DNA of 64,000 bases from Cymbomonas tetramitiformis (taxonomy: Eukaryota > Chlorophyta > Pyramimonadophyceae > Pyramimonadales > Pyramimonadaceae): the NCBI GenBank assembly GCA_001247695.2, contig LGRX02034574.1, positions 1-64,000 on the forward strand, written 5' to 3'. The notes under the pieces are model-generated. The model ran no database searches. It had not been told where the DNA came from and saw nothing but the letters and a program-made list of their open reading frames with translations. Below are positions 42,401-51,386 of the stretch, piece after piece; position 1 is the first letter of the stretch, and each line of letters begins with the position of its first letter. The position numbers and the translations under genes were made by a program.

Positions 42401-45400
42401 GATTGTCCGTATGGACTGTGGGAGAAGAGGTCTGGTGGATAATGCCATGCTGCTGATAGGCTGCTCGGCATTTGGCATCTGCCATCTCAGGTGCACAATC
42501 AGTCCTCAGCACCATCTCGGAGTCTGAGACTGTAGAGGTGGACATGAATAGCTCATCAATGCCGTAGGAGAGGGATCTGGTATAGCCAATGAATCTCAGG
42601 AGACATACATAGTAGTCTGCCTTAGAGGCAACGGTGAACACAAATAGGTATCTGGTGGAGATGTCAATGAAGTGGATACGGTATCTGTGCCCATTGTAGC
42701 CAATGGGTGAGATGGGGCCTGTCATGTCTGAGGCCCATTTCCGGGCTGGCTGTTGCTGACTGGTACGGAGGCGGTCTCTGCTCGGGGCTGGTTTCTGTTT
42801 GAGGCCCGTCGTAGCACAGACTGCACACCACTGAGAGCAGGTGGTAAGTGAAGCAAGAGCTGCTCTGGAACACTGTGGTCTGCCCAAGTCTACCCCTGGC
42901 ATGTCATAGAGACGGAGGATACGGGTCATCGAAGCATGCCCGAGAGCATCATGCAGCTCAAGAGGAGGACTGACCCTGATCGGGGTATGGCGGTCTCGGT
43001 AGAAGATGCAGATGGGAAAGGGTGTGCCATCGATGAAGACCCGACCAGGTCCACCGTCAGAACCAGCTGGGGTGAGAGGGTGTGTAGAGGTGTATGTGTG
43101 TCGCTCAAGGTAGCTGAATAATCCCGTAGTACCAGTAGGCCAGATATGTAATACCTCCATAGTACAGGTCTTATGCCAGACTCGGTGGGATGGCATATAG
43201 GGAACTATCCAGAAATATACAGTATTATGAGGGTCCAGAGGAAAGTCAGCATTGCCTTTAGTGAAAAGGCGGTCCAGAATAGATATAGTGAATGGCGGAT
43301 TAGCATAGAAGTAATAACCAGTCAACTGGACGGAGAATATACTGTTCTGACTGTGATAGTGCTGCAGAGCAGGGTGATTATTGCCCTCTCCGACCGGGAG
43401 AGAGTCGCCGAACATAGATACATCAAAGGCTGGTTCCCCCAGCTCGGCCGTAGCCGTAGGAGACCCATGAGTAGTAGCCCAGGCACTGTACTGACTGTTG
43501 GACCACATCCAGTCGGATGGGTCCCCTGATCTGTGCTTCTTCTTATTGCCCTGAAAGGCCTGAAAGCTGACATCTGCTGACTCTGGCTCTGCCCAAAGAT
43601 AGTCTGTGCCATCATCAATGATAGAGTATGTCCGGCCAGAGTCAAGATGGGTATATGTCATACTGATGAAGTCAGGTGATGAGAAACCCTCCCGGAGCAT
43701 AACTCGGGTTGACAGGAGAGTTTTGGCGCCGTGTTTGAAATGGCAGCCAGGAATGCTGTACTCATCAATGTCACCAGTCAATATGTCTCTGCCGATCAGT
43801 CTCAGTGTGCCGGTGCCATCAGTCCGTGAAGCGGGTCCAGTCATGACTGTACTGAAGGATATGGTCCTGCTGGTATCAAGGTCAGTGATCCTGTGTCTGG
43901 ACCCGGTGATATTGCCGGTTGCACCGGAGTCACAGACAATGCCATCAGTGTCAGAACTGGTGATAGAGTACAGATGTATCATGGGGTCCTGGGAGAAGAT
44001 GACTGAAGGGGGTGCACAGAATAGTCCAAACCAGGTACACATCTCCAGAGCTGTGTCGCCTACATACTGCATGGCGCCGTAGAGCGGAGTCTGAGTCACA
44101 GGGCTGCAGACAGCGGAGATCGGTGACAGGTGGTGACCAGCCTCAAAGTGAGCCTCGACGAGGAACTCCTCATAGACACTCTGGTAGAGACATGTCAAGA
44201 CCAGGCCAAGGAAGGCTGTCAGGAGCAGGGCTGACACTGCTCTGTACCTCTGGCGCCGCTTCTCAAGCGCCTGAAGGAGACAGATCTGGGCGGAGCTGTC
44301 TGGTGGGGAACCGTCGGAGCCACGAGGAGAACCATAGTGGCGGTGCTGACCAGAGTCATACTGCCAATGCCAGTCGGAACCAGAGGAATACCCAGAACCA
44401 TCACCAGAGGAACACTGCCGGGTGGCAGACCAGTCAAAAGTGACACCAGTGCCACCATCAGGTAAGCCACCATCGGATAAACCACCATCACCAGACCAAA
44501 CTGACTGGACTGACTGGACTGATTGACTGTACTGACTGACTGCAGTACTGCTTTGCCCACCTCCCATCTCCCCCCCCGGTTGACACAATGTCAATCCGTA
44601 CCACACTCCCTGAACAGGTGCTGCGGCTGAGAGAGCCTCCGCCGAAGCACTTGCCAGGAAGCAAGTGAACAGGGCGAAGGACATGAATGCACACCGGAAG
44701 ATAGAGACACCACCTCTACCGACACGCCGTGGCGGTGGAGGTGGTGCCTGTGTGTCAGACATGTGCGTGTCACTAGCCAGGTCAAGCGACTCATGGACCG
44801 GAGCGGGGACAGGAGGACACTGCTGAAGGAAAGAGCGGGAGAGACTCCCTTCTGTAGGGCGACCTCCGAGATTGAATGAGTTAAAGTTTGTGGCCGTGTC
44901 AGTGCCCCCAGTGTGCACCCGGTGCTCACTGGCTGGTGGGGACACTGACACGGCAGAGCCTGCATCAGACAGCAACAAGTCAGGAGGGCCAGGTGGCGGG
45001 GGCGTCACCAGAGGGGCTACACCCCTAGCTCCTAGTGAACTCTTTGATGGCAAAAGGTTACCGTGGCAAACGGTAGGGGACCTGTAGTCCTCCTCCCACA
45101 CCCGCTCCCAGTGAACCTGCTCCAGGGATTTCCCTGGAGCTGACAGGGGGGAAGCAGGCGGGGGTACCGCACTGCTCCGTGACCCCTCCCTCAACAAAGA
45201 TGCACTGTGAGTGTAGTGTGGGGAAGAGTGCTCGGTGGGTGCCGGTGCCGGGCACATGTCACTGTCCTCACCGTCGTCCTGCACCACCGTCATTCCTGCA
45301 AACAGAGAGCAAGTCTCTGTAAGTGCAGGGACGGTGTGTGTGTGGTGGACGGGTGGGGACAGTGAGTCACACTGTGCTGCAAACAGTCCAGCAGACACCA

Positions 45401-46244
45401 CCGACGAGTCTGCTCGGTCCTGCGGAGCATGATCCACAAGAGCCGACCCGTGCGGTGCCTGCTGTGTCCGGCTGGAGTGGTATTGCCTGCAGCATGCGAG
45501 CACCACCGTAGCCGTGGACTGTGCAGAGTGCTGTGACACATCGAGGGATGCATCGTGCTGTGCAGAGGCAGGTGCAGAAGCAGGGATGTCAGGCAGCAAG
45601 TAGGGGGGAGTGGGAAAGGGGTCACAAGCCTTCTGTTCTGTGCCGGTCGGGAACATCCCGAAGTGCACTCTTCCGAGTGACAACGAGACATTTTCGGACT
45701 GTGCACAGAACTTTTGGAATTTGGCTTCCGCATGTTGTTGTAGGCGGTCCCACTCCTGTTGTTGAGCCTCGGAGAGGCCGTCCCAGTCCCCATCGTCGTC
45801 AGACTCATCGGAGTCCCCGTGCTCCTGACTGGCGGAGTGAGAACTCTCCTCACCCTCACTGTCAGAGCACGAGTCCTCCTGGTACCCGACAACTGCTGGG
45901 GTGCCGTGCAACAGACAGAAGGACTCTAGTGCCTGTTCAGACTCCTCGTAGGCAGTCTGAAACTGGGCAGCTAGAATCTCCGTCCGAGCATGCTCCGCAA
46001 GCAGCTTCGGGTCAAGATGGAAAGCATGAGCCGACATCAGCTTCGGGCAGTCGGCAGCCCTGTGCCCCTTTGACCCACAGGTCCAGCATTCCCCTCGGAA
46101 CTGCTGGGTCTGTCGATCAAAGACGACACGGGACTTCCCCTTGCCCTTGCCTTTGCCGGTCTTCTGCTTTCCTTTACCGCCTGTCTTACCACCCTTGCGG
46201 GGAAAGACTCCTGCACGGTAACCAGAGCCAATCCCTTTACAGGG
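39450..46244 (-). CDS. pol: copia-2 pol polyprotein with nucleocapsid knuckle and membrane region
   Basis: The frame is open from 46244 (after TAA at 46245-46247) to 39450. Before the first ATG (46037) it already encodes a Lys/Gly-rich stretch and a CCHC knuckle (CWTCGSKGHRAADC), so entry is by frameshift from gag, not by that ATG. Numbering from it: acidic/Pro-rich region to 440, hydrophobic segment about 446-466, second about 599-622, protease VCDSGATGNITG at 701, integrase His/Cys H1029, H1034, C1071, C1074 and D1104, D1180, E1216 (35 residues between the last two), RT D1680 and YVDD 1768-1771, RNase H D1935, E1979, D2110-2112. No stop interrupts 2,195 codons. Confidence 0.95.
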   Translation of the reverse strand, partial: PCKGIGSGYRAGVFPRKGGKTGGKGKQKTGKGKGKGKSRVVFDRQTQQFRGECWTCGSKGHRAADCPKLMSAHAFHLDPKLLAEHARTEILAAQFQTAYEESEQALESFCLLHGTPAVVGYQEDSCSDSEGEESSHSASQEHGDSDESDDDGDWDGLSEAQQQEWDRLQQHAEAKFQKFCAQSENVSLSLGRVHFGMFPTGTEQKACDPFPTPPYLLPDIPASAPASAQHDASLDVSQHSAQSTATVVLACCRQYHSSRTQQAPHGSALVDHAPQDRADSSVVSAGLFAAQCDSLSPPVHHTHTVPALTETCSLFAGMTVVQDDGEDSDMCPAPAPTEHSSPHYTHSASLLREGSRSSAVPPPASPLSAPGKSLEQVHWERVWEEDYRSPTVCHGNLLPSKSSLGARGVAPLVTPPPPGPPDLLLSDAGSAVSVSPPASEHRVHTGGTDTATNFNSFNLGGRPTEGSLSRSFLQQCPPVPAPVHESLDLASDTHMSDTQAPPPPPRRVGRGGVSIFRCAFMSFALFTCFLASASAEALSAAAPVQGVWYGLTLCQPGGEMGGGQSSTAVSQYSQSVQSVQSVWSGDGGLSDGGLPDGGTGVTFDWSATRQCSSGDGSGYSSGSDWHWQYDSGQHRHYGSPRGSDGSPPDSSAQICLLQALEKRRQRYRAVSALLLTAFLGLVLTCLYQSVYEEFLVEAHFEAGHHLSPISAVCSPVTQTPLYGAMQYVGDTALEMCTWFGLFCAPPSVIFSQDPMIHLYSITSSDTDGIVCDSGATGNITGSRHRITDLDTSRTISFSTVMTGPASRTDGTGTLRLIGRDILTGDIDEYSIPGCHFKHGAKTLLSTRVMLREGFSSPDFISMTYTHLDSGRTYSIIDDGTDYLWAEPESADVSFQAFQGNKKKHRSGDPSDWMWSNSQYSAWATTHGSPTATAELGEPAFDVSMFGDSLPVGEGNNHPALQHYHSQNSIFSVQLTGYYFYANPPFTISILDRLFTKGNADFPLDPHNTVYFWIVPYMPSHRVWHKTCTMEVLHIWPTGTTGLFSYLERHTYTSTHPLTPAGSDGGPGRVFIDGTPFPICIFYRDRHTPIRVSPPLELHDALGHASMTRILRLYDMPGVDLGRPQCSRAALASLTTCSQWCAVCATTGLKQKPAPSRDRLRTSQQQPARKWASDMTGPISPIGYNGHRYRIHFIDISTRYLFVFTVASKADYYVCLLRFIGYTRSLSYGIDELFMSTSTVSDSEMVLRTDCAPEMADAKCRAAYQQHGIIHQTSSPTVHTDNPYAENVTGILSRMIRSILTASGLDLSYWPLAAKHGALLWSITPHKEVVTTPIHTMTGHHFQYRRLRAFGAHCYVVMDSQQRNSRQPGISSKLQNRSWAGRMVGISMGSNAYKILDTSDSTVHLVGKPHWIPTYEHLGRSMSAFPDTMAADREVDATFIRPSPFLETLDCTYAQIIGISSYYCTSDRQSYGCVLLSVPSRDNTWTDVVHYVKSTPDGTHYRHLLVYVAHYRKTVSVNEHYPIWTVVRARESRRHPSYGAVIISTDRGSSTPYGVIFEPTPESTYGWHMDLPATLVSFPSTHAAAFLPFSDDPSRDVRPEYIPQQYTSADSFIRSGPRELVVHMFNISAPQLKPVHGVKQALSTPEAVQWQEAMDAEVAGLAADNKMVPGHLPSGTKGLTTLFVFSRPFKPDPSAPSGTRQIFKTRLCANGKQTYGYLPWETTCTTPQLYAFRLAFIFGSIFSLKMSHFDVSQAFMNAKLDVPVWVSFPGGYTYQGFGGALLHYALYGLKVAGASWQRLVKIFMLSFMFGEVTFRQSSHDDCIYFIYTDLVKAMCVVYVDDFILVASTELEDAFWAAFRARFLAKHLGEVTSVLQMRVRQDQIGIYLCQYRQIKDLVANNNITAHSYRTPMDPKLIIKKPADPDLSLVPSYRSILSSLLWLARGSRPDCYYPVIYLAQFVSCPSEESMKALIRIAQYMDSTAHYSLAFYYPETPVKVITMFCYSDADLARDLENDARSYSGSVIFLAGMILQWHSGRQTITEVSSTGSEYVAASTAAQRLVSLMFMLTEIFGSITHRIDTQQPLDSDLDHAIQYLDRAATDIHFDMPSLQTSSVLRRLLEKQNKPADGLTSVRPNSPTIPDELSTDEITPLRFQNNRNREYISTASAQPRLELPIPLLLDNDACRSIVEHHLLSEKVKHVIIRFHVLRDFVRLNWIRCARVPSARNLADPYTKPVPPVKDMQPYFIQMFQQYMAMGKAQAAVIQK

Positions 46245-47230
46245 TTAGTGCGACGAGGCGGAATGTACTGACGGGAAGAGGTGCGGTCAGGGACTCCCCT
46301 ACGGCCATGTGCACCACGGCTTCCGCCGTGATGCGAACCTGCATCATTGTAGAAAGCAGCCGTTAGTGGGGACTTGAGTTTCGTCCCCGCGTTCCTGTGC
46401 ACTGCCCGTGTCTCACGGAAACAGGTCAGCAAGGAAAGCGAGGAGTCAGCATCGAGCTTCTCCTCTGTGTAGGCATCATGCACCGCCTTATAAAAGACGG
46501 GACAGATCCTACGGAGAAACAGTGCAATCCGTGCTTTCTCGGAGATAGCAACGGTGCACCCAGGACCCAAGTCAGACTCAATGGTGTCCAGAGATGTCTG
46601 GAACACGTCAATGTAGTCCGCTGGATCCTGGCCAGCCCTCAAGTCTACTCTGTCACCAGCGAATAGGAAGTCCGCAGCGCTGAACTCCTCGTGATCGGGC
46701 ACAACGTGCCTCACGAGATGAACAAGTGCGATCTTCCCATCCCCTGGAAAGAGTCTGTCAGCCTTGCGCAGGATACGCAAGGCGTCTCCTGCGCAGAGCG
46801 ACTGGAGCAATTCCAACAGCAGGAGGTTCGCTTTCTGCGGAACCTCCAGACTGTGGTTTTGCAAGTCAAACATCAACGCCATCTTGGGGTGAACGAGTCT
46901 GAGCCTGGAATCGAGTTGCTCAACCAGGATGTCCAAAAGCAAACGAGCATTCTTCTCGTTGCTAGTGAACTTCCAGGTCTTTGCAGACTCTCCAGGCTCG
47001 ACGCATTTCCCTTTGATGACGCTGAGTAATGCATCGAACTCCGCCGGCTTGCGCAATAGCTCCCATGCTAAGTTGTTGCAAACGGATAATTCTGACGTGT
47101 CCGGAGCATCCGCTGGCGTAGGCGTGCCATTTAAAGCACCGAATTTCAGCTGACGTTTCCTCGCCCCTGGGGGGTGTGTCAGCAAACGTCTCGGCAGTAC
47201 CGGCGGTGTGGCGTACGGCGTAGAGGACAT
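46037..47230 (-). CDS. gag: copia-2 gag
   Basis: Frame of 397 codons from ATG 47230, 439 bp inside the 5' LTR. The capsid-like part has ARLLLDILVEQLDSRLRLVH, LLLLELLQSLC and LFPGDGKIALVHLV, homologous to element T gag. The true nucleocapsid (basic stretch and CCHC knuckle) is not in this frame but in the pol frame, overlapping the last 208 nt of gag. The gag frame after about 46205 (PARVVRQAVKES...) is therefore probably the product made when no shift occurs. Confidence 0.85.
   Translation of the reverse strand: MSSTPYATPPVLPRRLLTHPPGARKRQLKFGALNGTPTPADAPDTSELSVCNNLAWELLRKPAEFDALLSVIKGKCVEPGESAKTWKFTSNEKNARLLLDILVEQLDSRLRLVHPKMALMFDLQNHSLEVPQKANLLLLELLQSLCAGDALRILRKADRLFPGDGKIALVHLVRHVVPDHEEFSAADFLFAGDRVDLRAGQDPADYIDVFQTSLDTIESDLGPGCTVAISEKARIALFLRRICPVFYKAVHDAYTEEKLDADSSLSLLTCFRETRAVHRNAGTKLKSPLTAAFYNDAGSHHGGSRGAHGRRGVPDRTSSRQYIPPRRTNPVKGLALVTVQESFPARVVRQAVKESRRPAKARARGSPVSSLIDRPSSSEGNAGPVGQRGTGLPTARS
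46199..46205 (-). promoter_or_regulatory. Candidate -1 ribosomal frameshift site TTTCCCC
   Basis: Read in sense, the gag codons are T TTC CCC, fitting the X XXY YYZ pattern for -1 slippage, and pol is in exactly the -1 frame. The two frames overlap from 46244 to 46037. Downstream is GC-rich (GCAAGGGTGGTAAGACAGG), but I see no obvious pseudoknot. The alternative is loss of one C from a run of five in this copy, or a sequencing error in the run. Confidence 0.5.
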
Positions 47231-47668
47231 GCTAAATCAAGAAGAAAATAACTACAAGCAAGGCAAACACTAGCAATCCCTAACAGGGAATAACAAGTAA
47301 TCAAGCAATCAAAATTCACAACAGGAGCACCAAGAGGGTGCCAAAAAGGGAAGGGGGAAGAAAGCCTGTGATGCAAAAACAACACAGTTAGCAGTCAGTG
47401 GCGATGGCGTGGAGGAGCTTGTCGTTCAGTCCCGCGTTTTTGAAGAGTACTCGCGCGAGATTGCCAGGGTCCCTACGGTTGATCAGGCCGTCCCAGGATT
47501 TTCCTAGCTAATTTAAACGCTGAAACGGAACGTACGATTCCTCTCACTCACCACTACTTGCCTACTTTACTTCCATGATCCCTACTTGGCGCGCCCCCTT
47601 GGCGCTTCCCTAAGCGTTTAGCCGACCATAATCGGCTCCTAGCCTTAGGTCGGTGGTGGGGCCAAACC

Positions 47669-48000
47669 TGCGAGAAGACCCAGTCAGAAAACAGACAGGT
47701 CAAACAGGAAGCACTGCAACGCTCAGGGTTTCGCACTCAGAATCTCTCTCAACATACAGAAGATATAATATATATAGTTCTAGTATGCTGAGTGTGATGC
47801 GAAATGAGCTAGTGTGCTCTGTCTCATGTGACAACCGAACTCGATCAGAGGAGATGACAATCAGGTCAGTGAAGTAGTCAGAGGTGTCGAGCCGTATCGG
47901 TGATGACAGCGGTCAGGTCGAGTCGGTGATGACTGCGGTCATGACGGGTCGGTGATGACAACTCTGATGACTGAGCTCGGACTGAATGTCAACTCCAGCA
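47669..48000 (-). repeat. 5' LTR of copia-2
   Basis: Identical to 38409-38740. The sequence following it in sense (GGTTTGGCCCCACCACCGAC) holds the primer-binding region; TGGCCCCACC could pair with a tRNA 3' end, but I cannot name the tRNA. Confidence 0.95.
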
Positions 48001-48005
48001 TATTC

Positions 48006-48163
48006 GTCCCCAGGAGTATACGTAGTCGATGAACACATATTCTTCAGGAAAGTTTGTTATGGGACCACCGGTATCAGTATTATCAATATTAACCTCGGCA
48101 CTCGTGTTAGTTAGGTGTCGAGATGCAAGTTTCTACCAGCGGTGTAAGTGAAATATATTAAGT
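48006..48163. other. Unassigned sequence flanking copia-2
   Basis: Right flank of the copia-2 insertion site; continues leftward at 38403. No feature recognised. Confidence 0.4.
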
Positions 48164-48387
48164 CTGTCGCAACCGCGTGCATATGATGGTACAAACATTC
48201 TCGGAATCGAACAAACTTAACACTCGGGACTGGTCATAAGCGTCATTAATATTCACTGGTGCCGGTAACTGTTCGAGCAATTCTCATCAACACAGCATAA
48301 GATCGTAGAGCTACAATTTTTTTTTTAAAATTTTGATATCCTGAGATCGAACGCTGAACTCTTACATGCAAGCCCAGATTTCCAACA
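48164..48387 (-). repeat. Partial gypsy LTR abutting the G2 3' LTR
   Basis: It repeats the first about 220 bp of the G2 LTR (TGTTGGAAATCTGGGC...CGCGGTTGCGACAG in sense), about 97% alike, in the same direction, and begins at the base after the G2 LTR end (TTTTTCA then TGTTGG). Confidence 0.85.
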
Positions 48388-49131
48388 TGAAAAAGTATGA
48401 AAACAGCAGTAAAATATATCCGTCAAAATTGATATTATAACCACAAAACACGAATTATTGTGTACAAAAGCTGTGAGCAGAACTGTCTTAGCACTCTAGC
48501 ACTGGCACGCGAACAGCCACCTAGTACTTGCGAAGCAAAACAATAATGAGTCCACTAGCCTGACCTCCGGTCAGAGTCTACTTATATCTCAATGCTCTGT
48601 CACATTTCCCAAAACTGTAACGGGTTCTAGCCCTTAAATCTTCATCTGGCCAATGGAAAGTCATTATTCCATGCCAGCTCTAACAATGTTACCGTTTACC
48701 GCATTCTGGCTGACACGTCAGCGGCAAAGGAGTCACTGCCATCTTCATCTTATCATTCCCTGGTCATTCGATAGTGACCATATCTTCTCTGACAAGTCTG
48801 CATCTCACAGATGGTCATCTTCGCAAAGCCTGTCATGCTGTCACCACTGTCATGCGTGTCACCAGCTGAACAAACCCGGCGCGGTACCATGAGAAGCCGG
48901 CGTTTGTTACAGCTGTCGCAACCGCGTGCATATGATGGTACAAACATTCTCGGAATCGAACAAACTTAACACTCGCGACTGGTTATAAGCGTCATTAATA
49001 TTCACTGGTGCCGGTAACTGTTCGAGCAATTCTCAACACAGCATAAGATCGTAGAGCTACAAATTTTTTTAAAATTTTGATATCCTGAGATCGAACGCTG
49101 AACTCTTACATGCAAGCCCAGATTTCCAACA
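48388..49131 (-). repeat. 3' LTR of G2
   Basis: In sense: polypurine tract GATGGGGGA (49140-49132), then TGTTGGAAATCTGGG... to ...CTTTTTCA, 744 bp with TG...CA ends. A GAGATATAAGTAGA motif (TATA-like) is shared with the G1 LTR. The 3' end is taken from the CA that precedes a second LTR start. Confidence 0.8.
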
Positions 49132-49168
49132 TCCCCCATCTGTAGCTGCTGCGTGCAGTAGCACAGAC

Positions 49169-51365
49169 TCAAATATGGGCTTGTTCAGCATACTGGGTCG
49201 TATCACCATCTGCCATGAACTTGCCCAAACTGAAAGTGAACATACCAATGCCTTCACCTTCTCCACCCTGTAACATTCTGGCTCTGACCAGCGGATTCTT
49301 GAACACCAAGACCCACATACACCTGCGGCCAATAGGTCCATGTTCCAGATGCCCAATCACATGCAAGCGTCCTGTCTGACTCAATCGTCTGAAGTACGCA
49401 GCCCTGCTCTCGGTCATGTCTGTCAAGTAATAAGATGGAACGTGGACACATGCCACCACACGACTGGCCATTACTGCCAACGGAAACGCGATATCCAGCG
49501 CTGCGAACCAAGGTGAAGTCACCACTGCGTCACAGACGCCATACTTCTCCTTCCATATGCGATAGTTACCTGGCTGAAGTGCGTCATGCGCCTCAGACCA
49601 ACCCAACTGAGAGTTCCAGTCATTATTCATGAATCTCAACTGCGGCCATTGCTCCACCATCACCTCACTGATGACCCCAGTGCCTGCCCATGGGTCCCAC
49701 ACGCCATCGACGGACTTCCAGTCCACCTCTGTCGCCAAACGCCTCACCTCAGAGGGCACTGTGATAACCAGTTCAAGCCCCCACTGCAGCGCGCTAGCTT
49801 CTCTCACCTGAGCCTTAGTCATGTGTCTCAACTCCCCTCGTCTTTCAACTTCTTCTTCAGCCAACGCAGGCACAAGAGGTGCATCCCTCAGCTGCCTTGC
49901 CATGGCCTTCTGTTCCCGATATTTCTTGCTCAGCACCGTGCGATGCCCCTCATTCCAATGCCCTGGCATGAAGATCTGCACAGCCTCAGAGAGCTTGTCC
50001 TGTCTTCCCCAATCAATCTGATCTGGCATGCCCAAGAACATGTCCTTCTCTTTCAACAGCATCTCCCTTGATGAGATGGCATGCCAAGGCTGAAACTTGT
50101 CTCCCTTCACCACCCGACGGGGACCCACGTCTGCTGGCAACAGGCGCATCTCCGCAGACAGCTTCTCATTCAATTGCTGCTCCTTCATGCCCAGTCTGTC
50201 CTCTAGGGCACCAGAACTCTCGTCTTTCTGGGTCTGCACCTCAGCGTTGGCGGCTTGCATCCCCGTGCCTGAGCACCTGGGACATAGCCACTCGCCTTCT
50301 GGTACTCCATCCAGTGCTGGGGTCAGACACCACAAGTGGTACCCCCTGTTGCATGCGTCGCACAACAGCATCTCTGCTTCCCCATCAGTCTTCCTGCACA
50401 CTTCACATGCTAGGTGCTTGCTGGGAACGGCTGCACTGCAGTCATGCTGGTCCTTCACCTGTAGGTGACATGGCGCGATGCTCTGCACGGTACTCTTCTC
50501 TCTTAACTTGGTGGCGTCCTCAAGCACCACCACGCCATCTCGCTGTATCTTGACCAGCTTCAGAATGGCAGATTTGGTCGCGACTTCCATGCCGCTGCGA
50601 GGCTTCTGCCTGATGTAGACGAAATCGCCCACCTTAAACTGGTGTGGACTAGGCTCATAGCCCCCACCTCTTCTCCCTTCATAATGTAGTGTATCACGAT
50701 GCTGTGCGACCTCCAGGCTGCAACCAGCGTGTACCATCAGTCGCCTCACCACCTGTGCTCTCCGGTGGAGGTCCTTGACTCTGGCATCCTTCTCATCTTC
50801 GACCTCAGCACCAAAATCTATGTTGGGTGCCTGTTTCAAATCAGGCGGCACTACCGCCTCTTGGGCAAACAACATGGTGAACGGCGCCACCCCCGTGGAC
50901 TCCTGGCGTGCTGCATTATAGCTCAGCACTAGTGGCCAGAGCTGCTCAACCCACTCATAATCGAGACCCTTCTCCAAGGCAAGCTTCTTAAAGCAGAACT
51001 TCATAGTGCGTACCACTCGCTCGGTCAGCCCATTGCCTTCTGGTGAGTCTGGCGAGGTGACTCGCCGGTCAATCAGGCAATCTCTGCACAACTGCTTGAA
51101 CTCGCCTTCGAACTCCTTACCTCCATCCACCAAGCATTCTGCTGGCGCACCAAACACAGCCAGGACATGACTGCGAAATGCCGCTGTGATGGTGCTCGCC
51201 TCCTTGTCGGGAATGGGCACGCAGACTATGAACCTGGTGTAGTGCTCGGTCATGATGAGCACTCGGTTGTTGCCAGACTTGGTTTCTCTCCTCGAAGGCC
51301 ATGCCAAATCCAGCGACCAGCGATACATGAACGACACGATCTCGAGGGGGGATAAACATGCCTCC
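49169..51365 (-). CDS. pol: G2 integrase core, PHD finger and SAM-methyltransferase-like domain
   Basis: Residues count from 51337. Integrase: SLDLAWPSR (first Asp, about 8), ECLVDGGKEFEG (about 72), GNGLTERVVRTMK (Glu about 107). GPY/F-like module VGDFVYIRQKPRSGMEV about 239. PHD finger about 310-355: CEVC, then CDACNRGYHLWC, then WLCPRC, a complete C4HC3 set resembling the first PHD of KDM5 demethylases. Then a charged linker, and about 520-690 a Rossmann-type domain: DGVWDPWAGTG (motif I), RFMNNDW, DAVVTSPWF (motif IV-like), CVHVPSYYL. Catalytic PP is replaced by PW, so activity is uncertain. Frame intact to the stop, 38 bp before the LTR. Confidence 0.88.
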
Positions 51366-51386
51366 TCTCCCTACAAATTATTGGCC

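Larger units (their letters stand above)
38409..48000 (-). mobile_element. copia-2: full-length, recent Ty1/copia element
   Basis: Both LTRs (38409-38740 and 47669-48000) are 332 bp, start TGCGAGAAG and end TCCAGCA on the plus strand, and read as identical base for base. TATTC flanks the element at 38404-38408 and 48001-48005, the 5-bp duplication expected for copia. Gag and a 2,195-codon pol frame lie between, on the minus strand, with all catalytic motifs present. Identical LTRs mean very recent insertion. Because gag and pol are in different frames, activity depends on the candidate frameshift at 46199-46205. Confidence 0.95.

Noticed and set aside
46035..46039. TGATG stop-start overlap between copia-2 gag and pol as reinitiation
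   Set aside because: The CCHC knuckle and basic region are encoded in the pol frame upstream of that ATG, so the polyprotein must be entered earlier; frameshifting fits better.
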